Below are positions 41,807 to 50,671 of a DNA stretch of 64,000 nucleotides, piece by piece. The notes beneath the pieces were generated by a model. That model did no database searches. It was not told where the DNA came from and was given only the letters and a program-made list of their open reading frames with translations. Each line of letters opens with the position of its first letter. Within the stretch, counting starts at the first letter, position 1. The stretch is taken from the NCBI RefSeq assembly GCF_030209445.1, contig NZ_JARVSD010000012.1:62001-126000 (forward strand), written 5' to 3'. Position numbers and translations under genes: made by a program. The DNA comes from Promicromonospora sp. MEB111. Its GTDB lineage: Bacteria > Actinomycetota > Actinomycetes > Actinomycetales > Cellulomonadaceae.

Positions 41807-43549
41807 ATGACCTACGTCCACAACAGACCGGAAGACTTCGTCCCCGAGGCGCTCCGCGGCCTCGTCAAGGCCCACCCGGGCCGGATCCGCCAGGTCCCCG
41901 GTGGTGTCGCCCGCGCGGAGGGCACCCGCCCCGGCAAGGTCGCCGTCGTCGTCGGCGGGGGATCGGGCCACTACCCGGCCTTCGCCGGGCTGGTCGGCGA
42001 CGGCCTCGCCGACGCCGCCGTGTGCGGCGACATCTTCACGTCACCGTCGACCCGCCAGGTGCTCGACGTGTGCCGCGCCGCCGACGCCGGCGCCGGCGTG
42101 CTCGTCACCTTCGGCAACTACGCGGGCGACGTGCTCAACTTCGGCGCCGCGGCCAGCCGCCTGCGGGCACAGGGCACCGAGGTCACCATCCTCCTGGTGA
42201 CCGACGACGTCGCGTCCGCGCCCGCGGACCGTGCTCACGAGCGGCGCGGTGTCGCCGGCGACCTCGTCGTGTTCAAGCTCGCCGGGGCAGCCGCCGAGGA
42301 GGGCGCAGACCTGACGGAGGTGAACCGGCTCGCCGCCCGTGGCAACGAGCGAACGCAGTCCTTCGGGGTGGCCTTCGACGGGTGCACGCTGCCGGGCCAC
42401 GACCACCCGCTGTTCAGCCTGGAGCCGGGAACCGCCGGCTGGGGACTCGGTATCCACGGCGAGCCCGGGGTCGGGGAGGAGGCCCGGCCGACGGCGGCCG
42501 CCCTCGCCGCCGAGCTCGTCGACCGGGTGCTCGCCGAACGCCCCGGCGACGCGGACGGCCGGGCCGCGGTGCTGCTCAACGGCCTCGGCAACGTCAAGTA
42601 CGAGGAGCTGTTCGTCCTGTGGGACAGCGTGCACGACCTGCTCGTGGAGCGCGGCGTCACGATCGTCGCCCCGCTGGTGGGGGAGTACGTGACCAGCCTC
42701 GACATGGCCGGCTGCTCCCTGACGGTCACGTGGCTCGACGACGAGCTCGAACGCCTCTGGCTCGCCCCCGCCGACACCCCCGGCTTTCACCACGGCGGCT
42801 GGCGCCCCGCGCAGGCCCCGGTGACGGCGGCGCTCACCACGGAACCGGAGACCGAGCTGGTGCGCGCCGCGACGCCGGAGGGCATCGCCGCCGCGGGCAC
42901 GGTGGCGGGCGTCCTGCGCCGGGCCCAGGGCGCGCTGCACGACGCCGAGCGGATGCTCGGCGACCTCGACGCGGTGGCGGCGGACGGCGACCACGGCCGG
43001 GGCATGTGCCGGGGGATCGACGCCGCCGTGGGCGCGGCCGACGCCGCCCTCGCAGCCGGGGGCGACGCGCCGTCCGTGCTGCGCCGCGCGGCCGACGCGT
43101 GGGCGGACAAGGGCGGCGGGACGTCGGGTGCGCTGTGGGGTGTGGGCCTGCTCGCGCTGGCCGGCGAGCTTCCGGCGGACGCCCCCGTCACCCTCGGCCA
43201 CCTCGCGGCGGGGATCACCGCCGCTCGGGACCAGGTGCAGGAGGTCGGCGGCGCGCGCGTCGGCGACAAGACGATGGTGGACGCGCTGCACCCGGCGGTC
43301 GAGGCGCTCGCCGCGGCCGTCGGAGCGGGCGCCGGCCCCGCCGACGCCTGGCGCGCCACGGTCGAGGCAGCCCGCGAGGGCGCCGCCTCGACCGAGAACA
43401 TCGCGGCCCGCCGGGGCCGTGCGCGGGTGCTCGGGGACAAGAGCCTGGGCGTCCCGGACCCGGGGGCGACCTCCCTCGCCCTCCTGCTGAGCGCGGCGGG
43501 TGCCGAGGTCGGCATCCCCACGCCCCCGAGCTCGAAGGTGGAATCGTGA
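41807..43549 (+). CDS. Single-chain dihydroxyacetone/tetrulose kinase (DhaK-DhaL fusion)
   Basis: 580 residues. The DhaK domain (1-330) has [42 protein letters not shown] and GIHGEPG, whose His217 corresponds to the residue that binds the ketose covalently in characterised DhaK. The DhaL domain (about 360-575) has ADGDHGRGM (nucleotide/Mg Asp triad) and [15 protein letters not shown]-dependent rather than PTS-linked, because both domains are in one chain. In mycobacteria related kinases (LerK, DerK) act on erythrulose; with the RpiB-like gene next door a tetrulose is a good guess. Confidence 0.88.
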   Translation: MTYVHNRPEDFVPEALRGLVKAHPGRIRQVPGGVARAEGTRPGKVAVVVGGGSGHYPAFAGLVGDGLADAAVCGDIFTSPSTRQVLDVCRAADAGAGVLVTFGNYAGDVLNFGAAASRLRAQGTEVTILLVTDDVASAPADRAHERRGVAGDLVVFKLAGAAAEEGADLTEVNRLAARGNERTQSFGVAFDGCTLPGHDHPLFSLEPGTAGWGLGIHGEPGVGEEARPTAAALAAELVDRVLAERPGDADGRAAVLLNGLGNVKYEELFVLWDSVHDLLVERGVTIVAPLVGEYVTSLDMAGCSLTVTWLDDELERLWLAPADTPGFHHGGWRPAQAPVTAALTTEPETELVRAATPEGIAAAGTVAGVLRRAQGALHDAERMLGDLDAVAADGDHGRGMCRGIDAAVGAADAALAAGGDAPSVLRRAADAWADKGGGTSGALWGVGLLALAGELPADAPVTLGHLAAGITAARDQVQEVGGARVGDKTMVDALHPAVEALAAAVGAGAGPADAWRATVEAAREGAASTENIAARRGRARVLGDKSLGVPDPGATSLALLLSAAGAEVGIPTPPSSKVES

Positions 43550-44052
43550 TGGTGGACGGACTACGCCTGGTGATCGGCTGCGACGACGCCGGGTACGAGT
43601 ACAAGGAGATCCTGAAGCGGGACCTGGAGGCGGACGACCGGGTCGCCTCGGTGGTCGATGTCGGCGTGGGCAGCGACGAGCACACGGCCTACCCCTATGT
43701 CGGCGCCGCGGCGGCTCGTCTGGTCGGAGCCGGCGAGGCGGACCGGGCACTGCTCGTCTGCGGCACAGGGCTCGGCGTGGCGATCGCGGCCAACAAGGTG
43801 CCCGGCGTGCGCGCGGTGACCGCGCACGACTCCTTCTCGGTCGAGCGCGCGGTGCTCTCCAACGACGCCCAGGTCCTCTGCTTCGGCCAACGTGTCGTGG
43901 GCATCGAGCTGGCCCGCCGGCTGACCCGCGAGTGGCTCGGCTACCGGTTCGACCCGGAGTCGCCGTCCGCGCCCAAGGTCATGGCCATCGGGGAGATCGA
44001 GGACGGGGCCGCGGGGAGGCACCCGGCGCCGAACCCGGCATCCTGCGGCTGA
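43549..44052 (+). CDS. RpiB-family sugar phosphate isomerase (DerI-like candidate)
   Basis: 167 residues. [18 protein letters not shown], then [32 protein letters not shown] (the Cys and GTG loop of RpiB) and [14 protein letters not shown]. Start overlaps the kinase stop by one base (TGATG). In characterised clusters a DhaK-type kinase beside an RpiB-type isomerase turns D-erythrulose 4-phosphate into D-erythrose 4-phosphate. That role is inferred here from the neighbourhood. Confidence 0.85.
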   Translation: MVDGLRLVIGCDDAGYEYKEILKRDLEADDRVASVVDVGVGSDEHTAYPYVGAAAARLVGAGEADRALLVCGTGLGVAIAANKVPGVRAVTAHDSFSVERAVLSNDAQVLCFGQRVVGIELARRLTREWLGYRFDPESPSAPKVMAIGEIEDGAAGRHPAPNPASCG

Positions 44053-44063
44053 CTGCTGTTGGT

Positions 44064-44071
44064 AAACGTTT
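44064..44071. promoter_or_regulatory. LacI/GalR-type operator before the dehydrogenase
   Basis: GGTAAACGTTTCAG with the perfect centre AAACGTTT, matching the common LacI-family core. It is 12 bp after the RpiB-like stop and 40 bp before the next ATG, so the dehydrogenase may have its own regulated promoter. Confidence 0.5.
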
Positions 44072-44110
44072 CAGTTCAGCTCGTTCCAGTTCAGCGTGAG
44101 GAAGGACATC

Positions 44111-45070
44111 ATGGTCACCAGCATCAGTTCGGTCGCCGTCATCGGGGCCGGGTACATGGGTGGGGGCATCGCGCAGTCGTTCGCGCTCGCGGGCCTGCCC
44201 GTCGTCATCGCGGACGTCTCGGCGGAGGCGACGCAGACCGCGTACGCCCGGCTGCTGGCGGAGGCCCGCGAGTTCGAGGACGTGGGTCTCTACGACTCCG
44301 GTGCCACCGAGACGATCCGCGCCAACCTGAGCACCGCGACGTCGATCGAGGAGGCCGTCGCGCACGCCGACTTCATCGAGGAAGCGGTGTTCGAGTCGGT
44401 CGAGGTCAAGCACGACGTGCTCGGCCGGATCTCGGGGGCCGCACGCGCGGACGCCATCATCGGCAGCAACACCTCGACCATCCCTGCGCGGGTGCTGGTG
44501 GAGGCGGTGACGAACCCCGAGCGGTTCCTCACCGTGCACTTCTCCAACCCCGCACCGTTCATCCCCGGCGTCGAGCTCGTCCTCAGCGAGCGCACGGACC
44601 CGGAGGTGGTCCCGGTGGTGCGCGAGCTGCTGGCACGGGCGGACCGGCAGGGCGCGCTCGTGGCCGACGTGCCGGGGTTCGTCCTGAACCGCCTGCAGTA
44701 CGTGCTGCTCAAGGAGGCCATGTCGATAGCGGAGGAGGGCATCGCGTCCCCCGAGGACATCGACACCGTGGTTCGCACCACGTTCGGGTTCCGCCTCGGG
44801 TTCTTCGGGCCGTTCGCCATCGCCGACCAGGCGGGGCTTGACGTCTACGCCGGCGGCTTCCGCACGTTCGAGGAGAACTTCGGCGAGCGCCTGGCGACGC
44901 CCGACCTCATCAAGGACGCCGTCGCGGGCGACCGCAAGGGCGTGAAGAACGGCAGGGGACTGACGCGGGACTACACGCCGGAGCAGGTCAAGGCGCTGGT
45001 CGCGTACCGGAACAAGGCATACGGGGAGATGGGCAGGCTACTGCGGTCCCTCGGCCCCGCGCCGGTCTGA
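44111..45070 (+). CDS. 3-hydroxyacyl-CoA-dehydrogenase-fold NAD-dependent dehydrogenase
   Basis: 319 residues. Rossmann motif VAVIGAGYMGGGIAQSFALA, IIGSNTSTIPARVL, the catalytic region TVHFSNPAPFIPGVELV (His and Glu), and ADVPGFVLNRLQYVLLKEAM. The fold is shared by 3-hydroxybutyryl-CoA and L-gulonate 3-dehydrogenases. No beta-oxidation partners are nearby; placement after kinase and isomerase genes suggests oxidation of a polyol or sugar acid instead (inference). Confidence 0.82.
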   Translation: MVTSISSVAVIGAGYMGGGIAQSFALAGLPVVIADVSAEATQTAYARLLAEAREFEDVGLYDSGATETIRANLSTATSIEEAVAHADFIEEAVFESVEVKHDVLGRISGAARADAIIGSNTSTIPARVLVEAVTNPERFLTVHFSNPAPFIPGVELVLSERTDPEVVPVVRELLARADRQGALVADVPGFVLNRLQYVLLKEAMSIAEEGIASPEDIDTVVRTTFGFRLGFFGPFAIADQAGLDVYAGGFRTFEENFGERLATPDLIKDAVAGDRKGVKNGRGLTRDYTPEQVKALVAYRNKAYGEMGRLLRSLGPAPV

Positions 45071-45083
45071 CGGAGCCGCCATC

Positions 45084-45126
45084 GCACGGGCCGGATGCTC
45101 GGCACGCCCAGGCATCCAGCCCGTGC
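45084..45126. terminator. Bidirectional terminator after the sugar cassette
   Basis: GCACGGGCCGGATGC and GCATCCAGCCCGTGC form a 15-bp stem with one mismatch and a 13-nt loop, between convergent genes. Confidence 0.8.
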
Positions 45127-45192
45127 AACGCGCCGGGGGCCGGGGCGCGCCTCGACGAGCGCACCCCGGACCCCGGCTGAGGACCTACCCGA

Positions 45193-46995
45193 TCAGTGCC
45201 GGGCGTTCACCGTCTCCAGCGCCGCCTCGTAGCCCCTGAGGTCCGCCCGCGTCGCGCCCGCGTCGAGGCGCGCGGCCTCGATCGCGTGCAGCAGGTCGCC
45301 GACCGTGCCGCCGCCGACGATCGGGTCGTCCAGGGCGACCGCGCCCGCCGCGACGTTGAGCCACAGGCTGAGCAGCTGCCGGTCGAAGACGTCGACCCAC
45401 TCGTCGTGGTGGCGCGGCCACAGCACCCGCACGGCGTCGTCCAGCGTGGTCAGGTCGACCGCCTCGTCGAACACGTCGCTCTGCGCACGCGTGGTCGACA
45501 GGAAGCACAGCAGCTCGTCGGTCGTGTGGTCCGGGTTCCTGACCTGCCGATACTCCGACGTCCAGTACCCGGCGCCGCGAGCCACGGGCTCCGGCGCCGG
45601 CTGCTCCCCGCTCGGCGTGCCGTAGATCTCGAGCTCATAGACGGAGAAGCCCCACTGCGTCGCACGCTCGGTCGCGTAGAGGCGCACGTGCCGGCCGGTG
45701 CCCGAGAGGTCGATGTCGTCGAAGAAGCCGTCGCCGTCGGTGACGGTATGGACCGTGGTCCAGCTCTCGCCATCCGTCGAGGTCTGGATCTCGTACCCCG
45801 ACGCGTACGCGGTCTCCCAGTCGATGACGACGCGGCTGAGGTCGTAGCTCGCGCCGAGGTCCACGGCGATCCACTCCGGCTCGCTCCACTGGCTGCCCCA
45901 CCGGGTGCCCGCGTTGCCGTCCACCGCCATCTCACCGGTGCGCGTGGGGTCGTCGATGCTGGAGGTCGTCACCGGCCGGCCCAGCGCCAGCGACTCCCCG
46001 TCGTCGGCATCGCACTGGTCGTCGCCCCCGCCGTCGGCCAGGTAGCAGCGCAGGTACCGGTAGGACTCCGCGGAGGTCTCGAACGACGGGGCGTAGTCCC
46101 ACTCGTAGGTGTAGTACTCCACGTACGGCTCGGACGCGGCGATGATCGCGGGCAGGTCGATGTCGCCGCTGCCCAGGGCGACCTGCCTCATGTCGCCCTC
46201 GGCGTTCACGTTCACGGCGTCCTTGACGTGCAGGAGCTCGATGCGGTCGCCGTACTCCTCGATCCACGCCGGGACGTCGATGCCGGCGTCCGCGGCCCAG
46301 CCGACGTCGAGCTGGAACGTGACGTAGCGCGGGTCGGTGTTCGCCTCGATGACCTGCCAGGCGCTGACCAGCTCACCCGTCTCCGGGTGGGGGTACCGCG
46401 TGGTGAACTCGCTCTGGTGGTTGTGCAGCACGATCTTGTTCGCGCCGTTCTCGTGCGCGTACTTGCCGAGCCGGTTGACGTACGCCGCGGTCGCGAGGGC
46501 TTCCTCGTAGGTGCCGTAGCTGCCCGCCATCCCGCCGGTCCCGATGTAGTCCTGGCCCAGCGCGACGGCGTACGCGACCGTCTCGGGCCACGTGTCCCAG
46601 TCGGTGCTGCCGTGGCTCGAGGACACCTCGAGGCCGTGGCTGTCGAGGATCGCCTGGTACTCGTCGACGGGCATCGAGTAGGGCTGGCTGAACGGCTCGA
46701 TGTTGGTGAAGCCGGCGTCAGCCACCTCGCCGAGCACGCGGTCGATCGTCTCGGGAGCCGGGGTCCCGGACCCGAGCTCGTTGACGTGCGTGTACAGCTG
46801 GATGGAGATCTTGGAGTCGGGGAGTCCGTCGTCCGCTCCGCATGCTTCTGCTGCCGTGGTGGTCGACGTAGGGGCTGCGAGGGTGGAAGGAGCGGCGACG
46901 GCCGGGGCCCCGGCGAGCGTGCCCGCGAGGAGCGCGCCACCTGTCAGCGCCGTGGTGAGGCGGCGCGCGCGAGGCGAATGTAGCGAGATCTGCAT
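45193..46995 (-). CDS. Secreted TIM-barrel isomerase-like protein with discoidin (F5/8C) domain
   Basis: 600 residues. Signal peptide about residues 1-35 (RRLTTALTGGALLAGTLAG). Residues 58-330 are an AP-endonuclease-2-type TIM barrel (ISIQLYTHVNELG, FTNIEPFSQPYSMP, KIVLHNHQSEF, FQLDVGWAADAG, LLHVKDAV). Residues about 345-465 are a CBM32-like discoidin domain (LALGRPVTTSSID, DGNAGTRWGSQWSEPEWIAV, WGFSVYELEIYG). The last 125 residues form a helical domain opening GYWTSEYRQV. Isomerase-type barrels are normally cytoplasmic; exported ones include 3-ketoglycoside-processing enzymes. Divergent from the aldo/keto reductase at 47148. Confidence 0.8.
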   Translation of the reverse strand: MQISLHSPRARRLTTALTGGALLAGTLAGAPAVAAPSTLAAPTSTTTAAEACGADDGLPDSKISIQLYTHVNELGSGTPAPETIDRVLGEVADAGFTNIEPFSQPYSMPVDEYQAILDSHGLEVSSSHGSTDWDTWPETVAYAVALGQDYIGTGGMAGSYGTYEEALATAAYVNRLGKYAHENGANKIVLHNHQSEFTTRYPHPETGELVSAWQVIEANTDPRYVTFQLDVGWAADAGIDVPAWIEEYGDRIELLHVKDAVNVNAEGDMRQVALGSGDIDLPAIIAASEPYVEYYTYEWDYAPSFETSAESYRYLRCYLADGGGDDQCDADDGESLALGRPVTTSSIDDPTRTGEMAVDGNAGTRWGSQWSEPEWIAVDLGASYDLSRVVIDWETAYASGYEIQTSTDGESWTTVHTVTDGDGFFDDIDLSGTGRHVRLYATERATQWGFSVYELEIYGTPSGEQPAPEPVARGAGYWTSEYRQVRNPDHTTDELLCFLSTTRAQSDVFDEAVDLTTLDDAVRVLWPRHHDEWVDVFDRQLLSLWLNVAAGAVALDDPIVGGGTVGDLLHAIEAARLDAGATRADLRGYEAALETVNARH

Positions 46996-47025
46996 GGATG
47001 CTCCGATTGACGACTCTGTCGATTG

Positions 47026-47056
47026 ATAGCGACGGCCATGCGACTTTTGTCGCTAT
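47026..47056. promoter_or_regulatory. Nested palindromes in the TIM-barrel/AKR divergent promoter
   Basis: ATAGCGAC (47026) and GTCGCTAT (47049) are inverted 15 bp apart; inside lies GCGAC-TTTT-GTCGC (47040-47053), a perfect 14-bp palindrome. ACTTTTG (47043) and CAAAAGT (47062) add a third inverted pair. Probable regulator sites, owner unknown. Confidence 0.55.
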
Positions 47057-47147
47057 ACGTGCAAAAGTAGCATTGCGGTCGGCCGATGTTGTGTCAAGGA
47101 CAGGGCGTCATAGGGTTCCCTGACGAGTCGGCACTGAGGAGAGGTCC

Positions 47148-48086
47148 ATGACACGAACGACACGCACCAGCACGATCAAGGCCAGCCCGGTCACGCTCGG
47201 CACGTCAGGACTGGGTGGAGGCACCGAGCCGGGGTCTGCGGGCGAGACCGCCGCGGTCGAGGTCGCGCTCGATCTGTTCAGCAGCGGCCATACCTTCGTG
47301 GACACGTCCAACAACTACTCCGGGGGCCGGTCGGAGTCCGTGCTCGGTCTGGCCGTCGCGCGCCTCGGCCAGGATGCCGCCGCCCGCGTCGTCTCGAAGG
47401 TCGACCAGGATCCTGAGACGCGGGCGTTCGATCGCGACCGCGTGCTGCGCTCGTTCGACGAGACGACGGCGCGGCTCGGCGTCGAGCGTCTGCCCTTGCT
47501 GCACCTGCACGACCCGTACTCGGTGACGTTCGAGGAAGCGGTCGGACCGGGCGGGGCCGTCGAAGGGCTCGTCGAGCTGCGCGAGTCGGGTCGCGTCGAC
47601 GCGATCGGCGTCGCCGCCGCGCCGGTGCCGCTCATGGCCAGGTACGTCGGCACCGGCCTGTTCGACGCCGTGCTGATCCACAACCGCTTCACGGTCATCG
47701 ACCAGTCGGCGGCGCCGGTGTTCGCGGAGGCGAAGTCGCGGGGGATGACGGTGTTCAACGCGGCGCCGTTCGGCTCGGGCCTGCTCGCCAAGGGCCCGCA
47801 CGAGGGCGCGGTCTACAACTACCGGCCCGCGGGTGCCGACCTGCTGGCATGGACGCGACGGCTCCAGGAGACGTGCCAGGCCCACGGTGTGCCCCTGGCT
47901 GCCGTCGCCCTGCACTACTCGCTGCGGTCACCGCTGGTCGACTCGACCGTGGTGGGGGTGGTGTCACCGGGTCGTCGGGCACAGCTCGACGAGCTCGTCG
48001 CGACCCATGTCCCCGACGAGCTGTGGGACGAGCTCGAAGCGCTCGGGCCGGCGCCGTCGCCGGTGGACGACAGCGCCTACGCCTGA
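47148..48086 (+). CDS. Aldo/keto reductase (aldose-dehydrogenase-like)
   Basis: 312 residues. The AKR tetrad is visible: Asp and Tyr in FVDTSNNYSGGRSE, Lys in RVVSKVDQD, His in LLHLHDPYS. IGVAAAPVPLMARYVG and VFNAAPFGSGLLA fit the L-fucose/D-threo-aldose dehydrogenase branch. Start ATG after GAGGAGAGG. Divergent from the secreted TIM-barrel gene, so it probably oxidises or reduces a sugar released by it (inference). Confidence 0.87.
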   Translation: MTRTTRTSTIKASPVTLGTSGLGGGTEPGSAGETAAVEVALDLFSSGHTFVDTSNNYSGGRSESVLGLAVARLGQDAAARVVSKVDQDPETRAFDRDRVLRSFDETTARLGVERLPLLHLHDPYSVTFEEAVGPGGAVEGLVELRESGRVDAIGVAAAPVPLMARYVGTGLFDAVLIHNRFTVIDQSAAPVFAEAKSRGMTVFNAAPFGSGLLAKGPHEGAVYNYRPAGADLLAWTRRLQETCQAHGVPLAAVALHYSLRSPLVDSTVVGVVSPGRRAQLDELVATHVPDELWDELEALGPAPSPVDDSAYA

Positions 48087-48173
48087 TCGCGGCAGGCAGG
48101 GGCAGGACAGGACGCGAGCCGAGCTCCTCGACCAGGTGACCTCGACCTCGCTGATGGTGCCGGCGGGCGAGCG

Positions 48174-49091
48174 TCAAGGACGAACGCGGATGATCGTCTT
48201 GCCCTTGACCCGCTCCGACGGGTTGAACGCGGCGACCGCATCGTCGAGGGTCGCCACGTTCGCGATGTTCGTCCGCAGCCGCCCGTCGCGGACTCGCTGG
48301 GCGATCTCGCTCAGCTGCGCACGGTCCGCCTCGACCACGAAGTCGACCGCGATCCCGTCGGTCGGCCGTGCTTCGGGCGGGCCGGCGATGCTCACCAGCG
48401 TCCCTCCGGCGCGAACCAAGGCTGCTGAACGTCGCTGGATGTCGCCACCGATCATGTCGAAGACGAGATCGACCGCACCGACCTGCTCGAGCGAGTCGTC
48501 GCCGAGGTCGACGAACTCCTGCGCCCCGAAGTCGAGCGCGGCCTGCCGGTCTGCGGTTCGCCCGGTGCCGATCACGTAGGCACCCGCCGCACGAGCGAGC
48601 TGCGCCACCATCGACCCGACGCCGCCGGCGGCGCCGTGCACGAGGACACTCTGCCCGACCGCGAACCGACCGTGGACGAACAGGCCCTGCCACGCGGTCA
48701 GGCCCGAGATCGGCAGGCTCGCCCCCACCGTGAAGTCGACGTCGCCGGGGAGCGGCGCGAGGTTGCGGGCCTCGACGGCCACGTACTCGGCGAGCGTGCC
48801 GTCGCGGGTCCAGTCCGCGAGTCCGAACACCCTCTGGCCGACGGACAGCCCCCTCGTGCCGTAGCCGAGCGCACTCACCACGCCTGCCAGCTCGTGCCCA
48901 GGGATGGACGGCGTCCGGTCACGCCCCAGGCGATCGGTCCAGGTCCCCGGCCAGGTCAGCTCACCCGGGGTGAATCCCGACGCGTAGACCTGGACGACGA
49001 CGTCGTTCCCCGCGGCCTCCGGCTCGGGACGGTCCGTCAGCGTCATCCCGGCCGCTCCCGCGGCCTGGTCCGTCACCACGATGGCTCTCAT
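48174..49091 (-). CDS. MDR-family NADPH oxidoreductase, paralog A
   Basis: 305 residues. MRAIVVTDQAAGAAG start; PSIPGHELAGVVSALGYG and LVHGAAGGVGSMVAQLARAA (NADPH loop) are quinone-oxidoreductase motifs without zinc ligands. Clearly paralogous to 52567-53511 (shared DRLGRDRTPSIPGHE, ARNLAPLPGDVDF, RAGGTLVSIAG). A GTAAGACG word lies upstream on the minus strand (49174-49167), opposite an identical word in front of the thioredoxin remnant. Confidence 0.88.
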   Translation of the reverse strand: MRAIVVTDQAAGAAGMTLTDRPEPEAAGNDVVVQVYASGFTPGELTWPGTWTDRLGRDRTPSIPGHELAGVVSALGYGTRGLSVGQRVFGLADWTRDGTLAEYVAVEARNLAPLPGDVDFTVGASLPISGLTAWQGLFVHGRFAVGQSVLVHGAAGGVGSMVAQLARAAGAYVIGTGRTADRQAALDFGAQEFVDLGDDSLEQVGAVDLVFDMIGGDIQRRSAALVRAGGTLVSIAGPPEARPTDGIAVDFVVEADRAQLSEIAQRVRDGRLRTNIANVATLDDAVAAFNPSERVKGKTIIRVRP

Positions 49092-49166
49092 CGGGCGCCT
49101 CCCTGTGTTGCTCGCGTGCCTTCAACCGTATTTCGGTTCACCGGAGTTAGCGGCGCGAGAACCCGG

Positions 49167-49174
49167 CGTCTTAC
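49167..49174 (-). promoter_or_regulatory. GTAAGACG motif upstream of oxidoreductase A
   Basis: CTGGTAAGACGCC on the minus strand, about 76 nt before the ATG at 49091. Forms a divergent pair with 49230-49237, 55 bp apart. Confidence 0.5.
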
Positions 49175-49229
49175 CAGTGGAGCGTGCCGGAGCTCAGTCG
49201 TGGCGGGAAGCGTGGCGGGTGCCGGCCCG

Positions 49230-49237
49230 GTAAGACG
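49230..49237 (+). promoter_or_regulatory. GTAAGACG motif upstream of the thioredoxin remnant
   Basis: CCGGTAAGACGACG, about 68 nt before the ATG at 49305. Same core as four other sites at 49.2, 54.2, 54.3 and 57.5 kb. Confidence 0.5.
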
Positions 49238-49304
49238 ACGAGAGACGGTGACACCCACCAGTCGAGGGACGCGGTCGCGCCCACCGTTCGAGGAGAGGGA
49301 GACC

Positions 49305-49530
49305 ATGACGACCATCGAGCTCACCGACAGCAACTTCGCGAGCACGATCCAGGACAACGACATCGTCCTGGTGGACTTCTGGGCTTCGTGGTGCGGCGGT
49401 CCTCAACCAGGCCGGTGCTCTTCCCGCCACGGCCCTCGCCGAGGTCGTCGACGTGGTCAAGAACCTCGACATGGACGAGGTGCGCAGGGACCTCGCAGCG
49501 CAGGGCAACCGGATCGCGCAGGACAGCTGA
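49305..49530 (+). pseudogene. trxA: Thioredoxin gene with internal deletion and frame change
   Basis: The N-terminal part [20 protein letters not shown] continues to VDFWASWCG, where the active-site CGPC should follow. The sequence instead jumps to [15 protein letters not shown] and [13 protein letters not shown], the standard thioredoxin C-terminus, in the +1 frame, ending at TGA 49528-49530. Roughly 50-60 codons holding the second active-site Cys and the central strands are absent; the join is near 49392-49400. RBS GAGGAGAGGGAG is intact. It should be non-functional. It stands directly upstream of msrB and msrA, which need a thiol reductant. Confidence 0.85.
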
Positions 49531-49618
49531 CCCCTTGGACGCCGGGACCACAACCGGGGATCACGGTGTTATCTGTCATGACGGCACCGCCAGCTGGTGT
49601 CAGAAAGGAAAGCGACCG

Positions 49619-50092
49619 ATGGCACACGACTACAACACCTCAGCCGAGGCGTTGCGCCGACTGACCAAGACACAGTTCCGTGTCACCCAGGAGGGCGGAA
49701 CCGAGCCGGCGTTCATGAACAAGTACTGGGACAACCACGAGTCCGGCATCTACGTCGACGTGGTCTCCGGCCAGCCACTGTTCTCGTCGACCGACAAGTA
49801 CGACAGCGGCACCGGCTGGCCCAGCTTCACCAGGCCGATCAGCGCAGGCACTGTCCGGGCCGTGACGGACAGGTCGTTCGGGATGGTGCGTACCGAGGTG
49901 CGGTCCACCGCCGCGGACAGCCACCTGGGGCACCTGTTCGGCGACGGTCCGGCGGATCGTGGAGGTGAGCGGTACTGCATGAACTCAGCGGCACTGCGCT
50001 TCGTACCGGTCGCCGAGATGGAGGCGCAGGGCTACGGCGAGTACCTGGCGCTGTTCGACCCGGAGGCGAACGGCAAGGCGGAGAACTCATGA
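49619..50092 (+). CDS. msrB: Peptide methionine-R-sulfoxide reductase MsrB
   Basis: 157 residues. The catalytic Cys120 is in [29 protein letters not shown] and [12 protein letters not shown] are the other family blocks. The usual resolving Cys (in SGCGWPSF) is Thr65 here, and the two CxxC zinc pairs of zinc-type MsrB are missing, so this is a zinc-free one-Cys form regenerated directly by an external thiol. ATGA overlap with msrA makes one translational unit. Start ATG 49619 after AAAGGAAAG. Confidence 0.93.
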   Translation: MAHDYNTSAEALRRLTKTQFRVTQEGGTEPAFMNKYWDNHESGIYVDVVSGQPLFSSTDKYDSGTGWPSFTRPISAGTVRAVTDRSFGMVRTEVRSTAADSHLGHLFGDGPADRGGERYCMNSAALRFVPVAEMEAQGYGEYLALFDPEANGKAENS

Positions 50093-50634
50093 GCGGCGGA
50101 ACCGACGATGCCGGGCAGATCAGGCGCGTACCGGGCACCGAGACGGCCGTGCTCGCAGGTGGGTGCTTCTGGGGCATGGAGGACCTCATCCGCCGGCAGC
50201 CCGGCGTCGTGGGCACTCGCGTCGGCTACACCGGCGGCCAGAACGCGCACGCGACCTATCGGAACCACCCCGGGCACGCCGAGGCCCTGGAGATCGTCTT
50301 CGACCCGAGTGTGACGACGTACCGCGACATCCTGGCGTTCTTCTTCCAGATCCACGACCCGTCGACACTCAACCGTCAAGGCAACGACATCGGGACGAGC
50401 TACCGCTCGGCGATCTTCCCGCTCACTCCAGAGCAGGACATGGTCGCTCGCGACACGATCGCCGACGTCGACGCGTCGGGCCTCTGGCCCGGAAGAGCGG
50501 TGACGACGATCGAGCCCGCCGGACCCTTCTGGGAGGCCGAGGCCGAGCACCAGGGTTACCTGATCACCTACCCGAACGGCTACACCTGCCACTTCCCGCG
50601 CCCGAACTGGGTGCTTCCCCGGCGGGAGCGGTAA
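50089..50634 (+). CDS. msrA: Peptide methionine-S-sulfoxide reductase MsrA
   Basis: 181 residues. Catalytic Cys in [40 protein letters not shown] and [20 protein letters not shown] are diagnostic for MsrA. One further Cys ([12 protein letters not shown]) may resolve the sulfenic acid. Coupled to msrB by ATGA overlap. Repairs oxidised methionine in the cytoplasm. Confidence 0.95.
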   Translation: MSGGTDDAGQIRRVPGTETAVLAGGCFWGMEDLIRRQPGVVGTRVGYTGGQNAHATYRNHPGHAEALEIVFDPSVTTYRDILAFFFQIHDPSTLNRQGNDIGTSYRSAIFPLTPEQDMVARDTIADVDASGLWPGRAVTTIEPAGPFWEAEAEHQGYLITYPNGYTCHFPRPNWVLPRRER

Positions 50635-50671
50635 GAGAGCCCACCAAACCAGCCAGTCCACAAGGAGCCTG

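Noticed and set aside
21736-48086. The carbohydrate region as one polysaccharide-utilisation super-operon
   Set aside because: Strong terminators at 22962, 32131 and 45084 and five strand changes split it into independent units.
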